From: a virus
Virus record (IMG/VR): IMGVR_UViG_3300013772_000057
Coordinates: 1-20,165 of that record
Strand: one strand, 5' to 3'
DNA: 20,165 nucleotides
Under the pieces are notes generated by a model. That model worked only from the letters and a program-made list of their open reading frames with translations. It did not search any database and had not been told where the DNA came from. Position 1 is the stretch's first letter. Every line of letters begins with the position of its first letter. The translations under genes and the position numbers were made by a program. This document shows positions 11,955 through 19,387 of the stretch, piece after piece.

Positions 11955-12824
11955 ATGTCAATCGCAACATTTATCCCCGAGGTGTGGAGCGCAGAGCTTC
12001 TAGTCGCCTTGCGTAAGAGCCTGGTTTATCAGGCACTTTCGAACCGTGACTATGAGGGCGAAATCGCTGGCGCCGGAGACACCGTGCATATCAACTCGGT
12101 GTCGGACCCGACCATCAAGACCTACGCCAAGGGCGACACCGTGACCTATGAGGGCCTGGATACCGTTGACCGTACCCTCGTTATCGACCAGTCGAAACTG
12201 TTTGCTTTCGCCGTCGATGACATCGACAAGCGACAGGCCGCCGGTAACGTCATAGTTCAGGCGATGGCGCGGTCGGCCTACCGCCTTGCTGACCTGTCCG
12301 ATCAGTTGATCGCTCAGGCGTGCGTTGACACTAATACCGCCAACGTCATCGCGCAAACTTCGATCACTACGGGCGACTTGGCCTACACTGGCCTGGTTTC
12401 GTTGAACCAGAAGCTTGACGAGGCGAACGTCGCCAAGGAAGGGCGCGTCGTGGTTCTCCCCCCGTGGTATCTTGCCCTGTTGTTCTCGAACGCCTTGTTC
12501 ACGAACGCCTTTGCTGCGGGCCAGCCTGCCGCTCAGACGACCGGGTACATTCGTACCATTCTCGGTATGGACGTGTACGAGTCTAACAACACCCCCAATA
12601 GCGCGTCGTCTGCCGCAGTTTCAACTTTCGTGGCCGGTAACGCCAACGTGTCCTGCGTGATCGCCGGAGTGCCGTCGGCTATTACCTTCGCGGATCAGTT
12701 GAGTGAAGTCGAGGCGCTTCGGTTGCAGACAACCGTTGCCGATGCGGTCCGTGGACTGCACCTCTATGGCGCCAAGCTGACCCGTCCCGATTCCATCGCC
12801 GTCCTCAAGGCGTCGCAGGTCTAA
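11955..12824 (+). CDS. Major capsid protein (HK97-type fold)
   Basis: 289 aa, following the scaffold gene. The N-terminus FIPEVWSAELLVALRK, then NRDYEGEIAGAGDTVHIN, VIDQSKLFAFAVDDIDK and RSAYRLADLSDQLIA are typical of actinophage-type major capsid proteins. GRVVVLPPWYLALL and the C-terminal VRGLHLYGAKLTRPDSIAVLK complete the family pattern. It forms the icosahedral shell; there is no long delta-domain, consistent with a separate scaffold. AGGAG is 11 nt from the ATG. A 12-bp hairpin follows the gene, which may set its high expression apart. Confidence 0.9.
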   Translation: MSIATFIPEVWSAELLVALRKSLVYQALSNRDYEGEIAGAGDTVHINSVSDPTIKTYAKGDTVTYEGLDTVDRTLVIDQSKLFAFAVDDIDKRQAAGNVIVQAMARSAYRLADLSDQLIAQACVDTNTANVIAQTSITTGDLAYTGLVSLNQKLDEANVAKEGRVVVLPPWYLALLFSNALFTNAFAAGQPAAQTTGYIRTILGMDVYESNNTPNSASSAAVSTFVAGNANVSCVIAGVPSAITFADQLSEVEALRLQTTVADAVRGLHLYGAKLTRPDSIAVLKASQV

Positions 12825-12850
12825 GCCTACCGCCATCTAACCCCTGGATC

Positions 12851-12878
12851 GTCGCCGTCGGCTGGTGCTGGCGGCGAC
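12851..12878 (+). terminator. 12-bp hairpin after the major capsid gene
   Basis: GTCGCCGTCGGC (12851-12862) pairs with GCTGGCGGCGAC (12867-12878) over 12 bp (two G-T pairs) around a TGGT loop. There is no T tract after it, as is common for GC-rich actinobacterial terminators. It could end or stabilise most capsid transcripts. Confidence 0.55.
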
Positions 12879-12900
12879 CTTCCACCTTGGAGAAAACTCT

Positions 12901-13452
12901 GTGTCTGAATCGTTCGCAGCCTTTGACGCCGCTCCTGACGCCGCTCCTGACGCCGCTGACGCAGCGGTCGAGGCGGCTAATGCTGCCGACGCCGCTGACG
13001 AAGCTGCCGTCGGTTCTCCGGCTGCCGACGTTACTAACGCCGATGCTGCCGCTACCGCTGCTAACGCCGACGCTGCCGCTACTGCCGACGCTGCCGTTGC
13101 CGCGAACGCCGCTGCTGCTGATGCGGCGGCTGCTGCCGACGGTGCCGCTGCTGACGCTGCGATAGCTCCTAACGTCCCAGCCGACGCTCCCGCTCCCGTC
13201 CTGCAACTTGACGCGGCTGAGACTGCCAAGGCTGCTACAGCCGTCAATGCCCCCTCTCTCGACGCTGCTAACGCCGCCGATACTGCGGCTGCTAACGCAG
13301 CTATCGCCCCCAACTCCCCCCCGGCGCCACGCGGCCCGGACTCACCCCTTGATGTCAACGCCGTCAATCCTGGCGATGTCGAGGTTGCCGATGTCAAAGT
13401 CTACCTAACCCCCCTCGACCGCATCAAGCTCGTTGAAGATCAGGAGAAATAA
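12901..13452 (+). CDS. Extreme Ala/Asp-rich acidic protein
   Basis: 183 aa from GTG 12901, with GGAG 8 nt upstream. About half of the first 100 residues are Ala (53 by my count), with Asp at short intervals in AADAA-like units, and there is no Lys or Arg until about residue 111. A tandem 12-bp repeat encoding DAAP occurs near the start. The last 40 residues are different, with DVKVYLTPLDRIKLVEDQEK ending the protein. The C-terminal part may bind the capsid or connector while the Ala/Asp arm is a long acidic helix or disordered tail. The antisense frame is also open, a composition artefact. Not recognised; its place between capsid and decoration-like genes implies a virion role. Confidence 0.65.
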   Translation: MSESFAAFDAAPDAAPDAADAAVEAANAADAADEAAVGSPAADVTNADAAATAANADAAATADAAVAANAAAADAAAAADGAAADAAIAPNVPADAPAPVLQLDAAETAKAATAVNAPSLDAANAADTAAANAAIAPNSPPAPRGPDSPLDVNAVNPGDVEVADVKVYLTPLDRIKLVEDQEK

Positions 13453-13821
13453 ATGGCCCGCACAAACATTCCAGTCGTAGCGTTTACGCAGGACGCCGGT
13501 GTCAATGAGACTGCCGGGACTGCACTTGACCCGACCAACGGGCACGTCTTTACCGCCGAGAATCCCGACCGCACCATTCTCGTTGTGGCCGAGACCACAG
13601 CCGCCAAGACCGTGACCGTCAAGGCCGGTTCTGGACCGCAGGCCGAAGTCGGTCGCGGGGACCTGGTTGTCACCCCGTCCATTAGTGTTCGCACCATAAT
13701 CGGACCGTTCTCGAGCGCCCGGTTCGGACAGGCAGCCGGGGCCATCAACATCGATCTTGCGGCTCTTGCCGCCGGGACGGTTTGGGCTTACGAACTCGAT
13801 GAGCCGTCTAACGCGATCTAG
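13453..13821 (+). CDS. Head decoration-like protein
   Basis: 122 aa, ATG directly after the previous stop with AGGAG 6 nt upstream. The pattern ARTNIPVVAFTQDAG, DPTNGHVF, TVTVKAGSGP, GRGDLVVTPSI, IGPFSSARF and IDLAALAAGTVWAYEL belongs to a small beta-barrel family found just after phage capsid genes, usually described as capsid decoration or head proteins. It would trim the capsid surface and add stability. The function is by family and position; no biochemical motif is present. Confidence 0.65.
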   Translation: MARTNIPVVAFTQDAGVNETAGTALDPTNGHVFTAENPDRTILVVAETTAAKTVTVKAGSGPQAEVGRGDLVVTPSISVRTIIGPFSSARFGQAAGAINIDLAALAAGTVWAYELDEPSNAI

Positions 13822-13829
13822 GTTGTAGG

Positions 13830-14219
13830 GTGTCGCGACAGTACGCGACGCAGGCACAGCTACAGGATTGGCTGGGGGCGTCCGTGGCGCTTCCAGTTGA
13901 TCCTGACGTAAAGCTGCAACGCGCTTCGGACGAGGTGGACTATGCCCTAAATGGGGCGGTCTACGCCGTGGATAACAATTCGCTACCTACTGACCTTAGC
14001 ATTATCGCGGCACTACAGGACGCTACCACGGCTCAGGTTGAATACTGGATGGTGACGAACGACGAGGTTGGGCAGTTTGAGTTCGCCCACATGATCAACT
14101 CTACTGACGCCGGATTACAGATTCAACGCCTACCCGGGCGCCTACCGGCGTTATGCCGTCGCTCACGCGAAATCCTAGTGAGTGCGGGGCTTTTGTCGCA
14201 TATCGGAGTGGCCGTTTAG
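13830..14219 (+). CDS. Head-tail connector (adaptor) protein
   Basis: 129 aa, GTG start. The N-terminus QYATQAQLQDWLG, the helix VKLQRASDEVDYALNG, and then AALQDATTAQVEYWMV form the helical bundle typical of gp6/gp15-type adaptors that sit on the portal below the head. The C-terminal arm is basic and ends before a hydrophobic stretch. It is first of four small genes in the canonical connector order (adaptor, head closure, gp10-like, tail terminator). It lacks a clear ribosome site; the stop of the previous gene lies 8 nt upstream. Confidence 0.75.
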   Translation: MSRQYATQAQLQDWLGASVALPVDPDVKLQRASDEVDYALNGAVYAVDNNSLPTDLSIIAALQDATTAQVEYWMVTNDEVGQFEFAHMINSTDAGLQIQRLPGRLPALCRRSREILVSAGLLSHIGVAV

Positions 14220-14220
14220 G

Positions 14221-14607
14221 TTGGCGACTTTCGTGGGCGGCTTGACTGCGCCAGTCGGGTTGATGAGTGGTGGCTATGCCTGGACCCATAAGCTGACGCT
14301 CATACATCGGACTACGACCGGGACTCCCGACGATTACAACCAGCCGACCGAAGGCGCCGTGGTAGAGACTCCGTTCGTCGGGCGGCTAGTCGAAAACTCA
14401 GCCGTCAAAATCCAACAGGCGAACGCCGCCGGTGTGACTATTGGGTCGCACTTCCTCAAGGCGCCCGCTGCGTTAGCGGCCACGAAAAACGATTTGATTC
14501 GCTGGACTACTGACGACGGGCGGCGCTACGAAATCAGTAATCATCCCCACTTGGCCGAGGGTCGGCTACACCATCAAATTATCGACCTCAAGGAAGTGCA
14601 GGGATAA
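14221..14607 (+). CDS. Head closure protein
   Basis: About 128 aa if TTG 14221 is used; ATG 14263 (MSGGYAWTHK) is a good alternative, and the frame opens at 14182. The sequence THKLTLIHRTTTGTPDDYNQPTEG, in parts LTLIHRTTTG and DDYNQPTEG, then VETPFVGRLVEN and DDGRRYEISNHPHLAEG are typical of the beta-barrel head-closure (gp16-like) proteins that plug DNA in the head. It precedes the gp10-like gene by a one-base overlap. The uncertain start is due to the lack of a clear ribosome site. Confidence 0.7.
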   Translation: MATFVGGLTAPVGLMSGGYAWTHKLTLIHRTTTGTPDDYNQPTEGAVVETPFVGRLVENSAVKIQQANAAGVTIGSHFLKAPAALAATKNDLIRWTTDDGRRYEISNHPHLAEGRLHHQIIDLKEVQG

Positions 14608-15104
14608 TGGCCGAGACAATGCGTGTGGTAGTCAATCAGAGTGCGCTCGGGGCGCTATTTGAGGGGCTTGGTACTGGCGTTCACAGGATGGCCGAACAAG
14701 TCGTACTCGAGGCCGAGGCTGGCAAGCCGAAGGGCGCTAAGTCCTGGGCCGTGACGATGTACCGTGGCAAGAAAATCGGCGGAAGCGGCGAAGTCCCCAA
14801 GGGTGTTCCGCAGTCCATCAACGCGGTCGAAGCGTTCGCCGTCTTTGGTTTCCCGTCGGCCTTCAAGGAGCTTGGTACTCCGGCGCATACTATCGGCGTC
14901 AACACCACGAAGCACTCGGCCAAGTATTGGGCTTCGCACAAGCCAAAGGCTACAGCCTTACATCTCAAGGACGGCGCGTTCCGTGCGTCCGTTCACCACC
15001 CCGGATCGCGCCCGCAACCCTTTATCAACCCGGCGGCGGCGGCTGTCGCGGGACGCAGCGATAGCATAATCGCCGCTGGCGTACCGTCGGCCTTCAAACA
15101 ATGA
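14607..15104 (+). CDS. HK97 gp10-like tail/neck assembly protein
   Basis: 165 aa, ATG overlapping the previous stop by one base. The N-terminal helix (SALGALFEGLGTGVHRMAEQVV) is followed by a typical gp10-like core: ELGTPAHTIGVNT, KATALHL, SVHHPGSRPQPFINPA and a helical end. The family joins head to tail at the neck in siphoviruses. The GT..HTI and HHPG..P.PF blocks give good confidence. Stop overlaps the next ATG in ATGA. Confidence 0.8.
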   Translation: MAETMRVVVNQSALGALFEGLGTGVHRMAEQVVLEAEAGKPKGAKSWAVTMYRGKKIGGSGEVPKGVPQSINAVEAFAVFGFPSAFKELGTPAHTIGVNTTKHSAKYWASHKPKATALHLKDGAFRASVHHPGSRPQPFINPAAAAVAGRSDSIIAAGVPSAFKQ

Positions 15105-15514
15105 CTATCGACGCCGTAGGCAAAATCATCCTCGAGCTACGCGCCGATACCGCCGTGGCCGCAATTGTCGGCACGAAGGTTTGGGGGCAGGAAATCCCCG
15201 ACAATATCGACGCCGATCCCCGTCCGTTTATCCTGGTTCACAATTTAGTGAACGTGCCTCACAGTAGGGAGCCGTTACAAAACTCCCGTGTGTCGATCAT
15301 GGCCGTGGGCCTGACGCCACGACTCGCGGCGGCGCTCTACGTCGCCGTGTCTAATGCCCTGCACGATAAGGGGCCACGTCATACCGCAGGCGGTACGGCA
15401 ATTTATCGGAGTCATGAGGAAGCCGGAGGGCAGCCGATGACCGACCCCCAAACCGGCTGGCCGTCGTCCACGGCGATTTACGTTCTACAGGCTGCCAGTA
15501 TCCCGCTACCCTAG
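15101..15514 (+). CDS. Tail terminator / tail completion protein
   Basis: 137 aa, ATGA overlap with the gp10-like gene. The beginning AVGKIILELRADTAVAAIVGTKVWGQEIP, in parts ILELRADTAVAAIVG and VWGQEIP, then RPFILVHNLVN and the C-terminal STAIYVLQAA fit the small alpha/beta proteins (DUF3168 or gpU-like) that cap the tail tube end. It is the last gene of the connector block, before a 91-nt gap and the tail tube gene. Assignment rests on position and general pattern. Confidence 0.6.
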   Translation: MTIDAVGKIILELRADTAVAAIVGTKVWGQEIPDNIDADPRPFILVHNLVNVPHSREPLQNSRVSIMAVGLTPRLAAALYVAVSNALHDKGPRHTAGGTAIYRSHEEAGGQPMTDPQTGWPSSTAIYVLQAASIPLP

Positions 15515-15523
15515 CTCAAGTCT

Positions 15524-15547
15524 CGCGTGGTGGCGCCCGCTGCCGCG
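15524..15547 (+). terminator. GC-rich bulged hairpin before the tail tube gene
   Basis: GGTGGCG (15529-15535) can pair with CGCTGCC (15538-15544), flanked by CGC and GCG with a bulge. Only TTC follows. It could be an actinobacterial-style terminator separating the connector genes from the tail genes; a TTCAAA/TACGTC pair 17 nt apart after it is too weak to call as a promoter. Confidence 0.25.
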
Positions 15548-15605
15548 TTCAAAAAATAGGCGATAGTCGATACGTCGGCTGTAGTCATACAGGAGATAAC
15601 CTATA

Positions 15606-16622
15606 ATGTCAGTGACCGCAACCACTAGCTCCGATATGTTTATCGGCGCCGGAGACGTGTTCGTGGACGGTGCCGCCGTTGGCGCGACCGAAGCGAATAA
15701 CCTTTTCCGCGTTCAACGCTCCTACTTTACGCCGAAGCTCAACGGCATCCCCGGCTTTATCAAGGGCCTGGATTACGTCAAAGAGGAACAGGCCGAGTTG
15801 GAAGTGACGATTCCAGAACTCAACCTGGCTAACCTGGCTTACGCCGTTCCTGGTTCTGTTGCTATCGCGAGTGACGCGGCGGGCACTACGCTCGGGACGT
15901 ATAACACGACCCTGGCAGCGCCTTCGGTGGTGGGTGACACGAACGTCAAGGTTACGTCCATTACGACCGTCAACGTCGGTGACGTGGTGCAGATCGGCGC
16001 CATTGGCGCCCGTGAGTTTCGTACCGTCCTCACTCCGATTGGTACTGTCGGTGCTGCCGGTACTGGCCTGACGCTAAACGCGCCTCTGTCTTACGCACAC
16101 GCCAGCGGCGACGCGATTATCTCGATTGCTTCAACAACCCTGTCGGCTGATTCGCCGGTCGGAGCCGTCAACGTCAAGGTGGCGTCGGTCGCCGGAATGG
16201 TGATTGGTTCGGAGGTTCGGTTCGGGTATCCCAACGAGGCGGAGGTTCGTGAGCTTACCTTTGTCGGTACGACCGGCGCGGGCGGAACGGGCGTTTCGTT
16301 TACGATGCCCCTAGCCTTCGGCCATCGTTCGGGCGATGCGGTGATCGTGCAGGTTGACGCGGGTGGCTCGACCTTCGCGTCTAACAGCGGCGTGACTCGT
16401 CGGCTGCCCTCGAGCGTCTATCACAAGTGGGAGCTTGTAGTTCCCGGCCTGGACGGGCGCTCGATCCGATTCCGTCTCAGCGACGCCATCATGATCGACT
16501 CCGCCAGCTTCGAGGCAAAGGATGACGGGACGTTGGCGCCCCGCCTGAAATTGCAGTCGAGGTGGGACCCGGCGGCCCCGACCGTTAGCCCCTGGATGAT
16601 TACTCGCGTTCCTGGCGTCTAG
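15606..16622 (+). CDS. Major tail tube protein with two inserted repeat domains
   Basis: 338 aa. The ends resemble tail tube proteins: N-terminal GAGDVFVDGAAVGAT, YFTPKLNGIPGFIKGLDYVKEEQAELEVTIPEL (in parts), and a C-terminal beta region ending MITRVPGV. Between them, residues about 109-174 and 185-248 are two related modules (VKV(T/A)S, G..V..G, E/REF or EVRE, GAxGTG, PL..(A/G)H..GDA) of a kind often inserted in phage virion proteins, which would be displayed on the outside of the tube. An ATG start lies 10 nt after AGGAG. It precedes the tail assembly chaperone gene, the usual order. Confidence 0.85.
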   Translation: MSVTATTSSDMFIGAGDVFVDGAAVGATEANNLFRVQRSYFTPKLNGIPGFIKGLDYVKEEQAELEVTIPELNLANLAYAVPGSVAIASDAAGTTLGTYNTTLAAPSVVGDTNVKVTSITTVNVGDVVQIGAIGAREFRTVLTPIGTVGAAGTGLTLNAPLSYAHASGDAIISIASTTLSADSPVGAVNVKVASVAGMVIGSEVRFGYPNEAEVRELTFVGTTGAGGTGVSFTMPLAFGHRSGDAVIVQVDAGGSTFASNSGVTRRLPSSVYHKWELVVPGLDGRSIRFRLSDAIMIDSASFEAKDDGTLAPRLKLQSRWDPAAPTVSPWMITRVPGV

Positions 16623-16623
16623 T

Positions 16624-17079
16624 ATGCGCTCCGAGGGTGATATCCTCGCGGGCGTCTTGACGGTTGTGATCGGAGGGGAGCCTTTTTCCCTCCGTGAGCT
16701 TCCTATCGTGGAGCTTCGCGAGTGGAAAGGCGCGTTTACGTCGGCCATCGAAGGGCTAGGCAACCTCGACCCCAATAGCTCGAGTGAGCTTGGACAGTTG
16801 ATGGACCTTGGCAGCGGTGCGATTCTTGACCTGGTTGTCTTGTATGACAAGGCATCGGTTCTCGGGGGCAAGGATGCCGTCGAGAAAGTCGCCACCGAAA
16901 CCGAAGTCTATCGTGCGTTTCGGGTGATGCTTGATGCCGCCTTCCCTTTCGTTCAGGACGCGATGACGGCCTATTCACAGGTACAGAAGATCAACCCGGC
17001 GGGATCAGTACCGCTGGCCTCTACGAATGGGCTTTCGCCCATTGGGGCACCGGCCCGCAAAAGCTCGAAGCGGAGCTAA
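16624..17079 (+). CDS. Tail assembly chaperone, zero-frame product
   Basis: 151 aa, between the tail tube and tape measure genes. The sequence has the acidic helical character of G-type chaperones (ELREWKGAFTSAIEGLG, AILDLVVLYDKAS, YRAFRVMLDAAF) and ends with a low-complexity Ser/Lys tail of the sort translated only when no frameshift occurs. A perfect slippery heptamer CCCTTTC lies in frame at 16944-16950, so some ribosomes should shift -1 and make a longer fusion with the next frame. Chaperones of this kind bind the tape measure protein before tube assembly. ATG one base after the previous stop. Confidence 0.75.
   Translation: MRSEGDILAGVLTVVIGGEPFSLRELPIVELREWKGAFTSAIEGLGNLDPNSSSELGQLMDLGSGAILDLVVLYDKASVLGGKDAVEKVATETEVYRAFRVMLDAAFPFVQDAMTAYSQVQKINPAGSVPLASTNGLSPIGAPARKSSKRS
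16944..16950 (+). promoter_or_regulatory. Programmed -1 ribosomal frameshift site
   Basis: C-CCT-TTC in the chaperone frame is a perfect X-XXY-YYZ slippery heptamer (Pro and Phe codons re-pair as CCC TTT). It lies 9 nt after the last stop codon of the -1 frame, so the shifted frame is open from here to 17339. The fusion would be about 238 aa. I see no obvious 3' pseudoknot. Confidence 0.6.
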
Positions 17080-17081
17080 CA

Positions 17082-17339
17082 ATGTCTCAGTTGGCATTGT
17101 ATTGGAGCGCGGCGCAAACCCGTACCGAACGCGAAACTAAAGGACGCTTGGCAGAGATTTTCTTTGCCTCTCGCGACGCGGGTTATGAGATCGCTTTGGC
17201 CGAACAGGGCAAAAGCACTCAACTTCCTTGGTATGCTCGGCCCGAGGCACAGCCAAAACTCGGCGGTGGCTTGGTCGGTAAGGACCTCGAAGCCGCCGTG
17301 GATCGCTTTGCCTTCCAGTACCCGGAGCGCGTGAACTAA
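17082..17339 (+). CDS. Tail assembly chaperone, frameshift (T) part
   Basis: 85 aa from ATG 17082, but the same frame is open back to 16935. Its upstream extension reads GLYEWAFAHWGTGPQKLEAEL before MSQLALYW, which looks coding and like the T part of G-T chaperones. I therefore think this region is expressed mainly as the C-terminal part of a -1 frameshift product that joins the previous gene at 16944-16950. Independent translation from 17082 is not excluded. The basic and aromatic content (ETKGRLAEIFFASRDAGYEIALAEQ in parts) fits a partner of the tape measure protein that follows. Confidence 0.65.
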   Translation: MSQLALYWSAAQTRTERETKGRLAEIFFASRDAGYEIALAEQGKSTQLPWYARPEAQPKLGGGLVGKDLEAAVDRFAFQYPERVN

Positions 17340-19370
17340 ATGCAAGTCGCTACCGCGTTCGTCAAGTTCCTGGGTGACTTCACCGAAGTCAATAAGGGCT
17401 TCGACTACCTGCCTCAGTATGGGGGTCAGGCTGGCGTAAACGTGGGGGCGAATTTCGCCTCGAAGATGGGAGTGGCGGTAAAGGTCGGTCTTGCCGGGAT
17501 AGCCTCGACCGGCATCGCCGGTATCCTACAAGGACTCGGTAAAGACCTCGAGGAATCAGAAGCGCGACTCAAGGGCGCGATTGAGTCTGTCGGTGGCAAC
17601 TTTGAAACCCTCAAGCCGAAGATCGAAGGCGCCCAAGATGCGATGACGAAGTTCGGGTACAAGTCGAACGAAGTCGATGACGCCTTGGCTATTTTGACCC
17701 TAGCCTACAAGGACCCCATCAAGGCGATGGAAATGCTATCCGTTACCACTAAGATAGCGACCGCCAAGAATGAGGATTTGAAAACGGCGGCGGGGGACGT
17801 AGCCAACGCTCACAACGGTATGTTCAAGGGATTGCAGAAAATCATCCCCGGACTCAGGGATTCGGCGGCTGCCGTTCATGCGCTGACGATTGCGGAAAAG
17901 CTGCATCAAACCGCCGTAGATGCACTAGCCAAGCCGACGCAACACCTCAACGACCTTATGGCGGAAGATGCGAAGATCAAGCATCTCAGCCTTCCGCAAC
18001 AGTTTGCCCTTCGCGACGCACATAAAGCTGTAGCTGACGCTCAGGCGAAAGTCACTACGACCACTCAGAACCTTGCTACCGCTACTACGGCAGCCGCAGG
18101 CGCCACAAAGAACGGCGACAAGGCGATGACCGATTGGGCCGCTCATTACAACGGCGATCTCGATAAGGCAAAAACTACGTCGGGCGTTTGGGATAGTATC
18201 AAGGCGAAGGTTGAAAACTTCGGCGCCAGCGTTGGGGCGCAGGCAGCGGGTCCCCTGACGGCGATGGGCGTGGTCACAACGGCCTTTAGTCCGTTACTAC
18301 AGGCGGGCGTAGGTGGCTGGATCAAGGAGCACGCCAAATTCGGAAAGGCAGTCGAGAAAGACGTTGGCGTGGTTGCGGCTGCGGGCGAGGATTTGGTTGG
18401 CAAAGAGCAAGCGTCATTCGCCAAACGCGCTGCCCTGGCGGTAGCGCACGGCGTCAAGATGGCGGCGCTTTTCGTGGCCGACCATGTGCGCCAACTGGCG
18501 GCTAGTGCCGGGGAGCTTGCGATCTGGACCGCGAGTGCCGCCAAGCGGCTCGTTATGGAATCGGCAACCTTAGTCAAGGAAACCGCGCTCTACGTCGCTA
18601 GTGGCGCCAAAAAAGCGGCTATCGAAGCTGGTGAGTTCGCCCTAAGCGCGGGGCGTTGGATAGCTCACACAGCCCTACAGCTTGCTCAAGCCGGTATCCG
18701 GCTGGCTATCTGGATCGGTTCACACGCGATCATGCTGGCGACTTCTATCGCTACAGCTATCGGTGTGGCTGCCGCCTTCCTCTTGCCCCTGTTGCCGTTC
18801 ATTCTTATCGGCCTGGCTATCGGGTTACTGGTTCTCCTGGTGGTCACGCACTTTAGTCAGATACGCGATTTCGTCGTAGGCGTGGTTAGCAAGATTATCG
18901 CCGTGTTCTTGGAGTTTGCGCCCAAGGTCGGCAAGGCGATCCTCGACGTGCTGCTCTTTTTCCCGAAGCTCGAGTTTGAAGCCCTCCAGTTCTTTGGCGG
19001 CTTGGTCGGTAAGATCATCGGCTTTTTCTTGACGATCCCGGGGCGCATGGCGCAGATTGGCGGGGACATTCTACACGCTTTCGCCAAGGGTATCGCAGAC
19101 GCGGCGGGACACCTACCCGTGATCGGCGCCTCGATCCAACACCTACTCGGCTTCTCTGAGGGCGGTGTAGTCCCCGGCATGACGGGCGCGGCTCAGTTGG
19201 CGGTAGTCCACGGCGGGGAGCGTATTCAAACCCCGGCACAGCAAAAGGAACAGGGGAAGGGCGGTTTCAACGTCGGAGAAATCAACGTCTACAACCCGAC
19301 GCCGGAACCGGCCTCAACTAGCACCGGGCGCGAGTTGCGGAAGCTTGCCTATCTTGGGCAGGCGTCATAA
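17340..19370 (+). CDS. Tape measure protein
   Basis: 676 aa, the longest gene here, starting immediately after the chaperone stop. It has long Ala/Lys-rich helices, repetitive AKK/AVKVGLAGIAS segments, a strongly hydrophobic stretch at about residues 459-502 (ISLEUL-like run GLAIGLLVLLVV near its end) that serves in DNA injection, and a Gly-rich GGVVPGM region before the C-terminus (VHGGERIQTPAQQKEQ), typical of siphovirus tape measures. The 676-residue length would make a tail of roughly 100 nm by the usual 1.5 A per residue rule. It sets tail length and forms the channel into the cell. Confidence 0.9.
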   Translation: MQVATAFVKFLGDFTEVNKGFDYLPQYGGQAGVNVGANFASKMGVAVKVGLAGIASTGIAGILQGLGKDLEESEARLKGAIESVGGNFETLKPKIEGAQDAMTKFGYKSNEVDDALAILTLAYKDPIKAMEMLSVTTKIATAKNEDLKTAAGDVANAHNGMFKGLQKIIPGLRDSAAAVHALTIAEKLHQTAVDALAKPTQHLNDLMAEDAKIKHLSLPQQFALRDAHKAVADAQAKVTTTTQNLATATTAAAGATKNGDKAMTDWAAHYNGDLDKAKTTSGVWDSIKAKVENFGASVGAQAAGPLTAMGVVTTAFSPLLQAGVGGWIKEHAKFGKAVEKDVGVVAAAGEDLVGKEQASFAKRAALAVAHGVKMAALFVADHVRQLAASAGELAIWTASAAKRLVMESATLVKETALYVASGAKKAAIEAGEFALSAGRWIAHTALQLAQAGIRLAIWIGSHAIMLATSIATAIGVAAAFLLPLLPFILIGLAIGLLVLLVVTHFSQIRDFVVGVVSKIIAVFLEFAPKVGKAILDVLLFFPKLEFEALQFFGGLVGKIIGFFLTIPGRMAQIGGDILHAFAKGIADAAGHLPVIGASIQHLLGFSEGGVVPGMTGAAQLAVVHGGERIQTPAQQKEQGKGGFNVGEINVYNPTPEPASTSTGRELRKLAYLGQAS

Positions 19371-19387
19371 AGTGTCATCATTATGAC
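19364..19387 (+). promoter_or_regulatory. Hairpin covering the distal tail protein start
   Basis: GTCATAA (19364-19370), which includes the tape measure stop, pairs with TTATGAC (19381-19387), which includes the next ATG, around a 10-nt loop. There is no ribosome-binding site before that ATG. The fold would hide the start until ribosomes finish the tape measure gene, coupling the two. Confidence 0.45.

Noticed and set aside
12837-13397. Long open frame (186 codons) on the minus strand opposite the Ala/Asp-rich gene
   Set aside because: It arises from the GCN/GAC-rich composition of the plus-strand gene, has no ribosome site and would encode low-complexity Ala/Ser.
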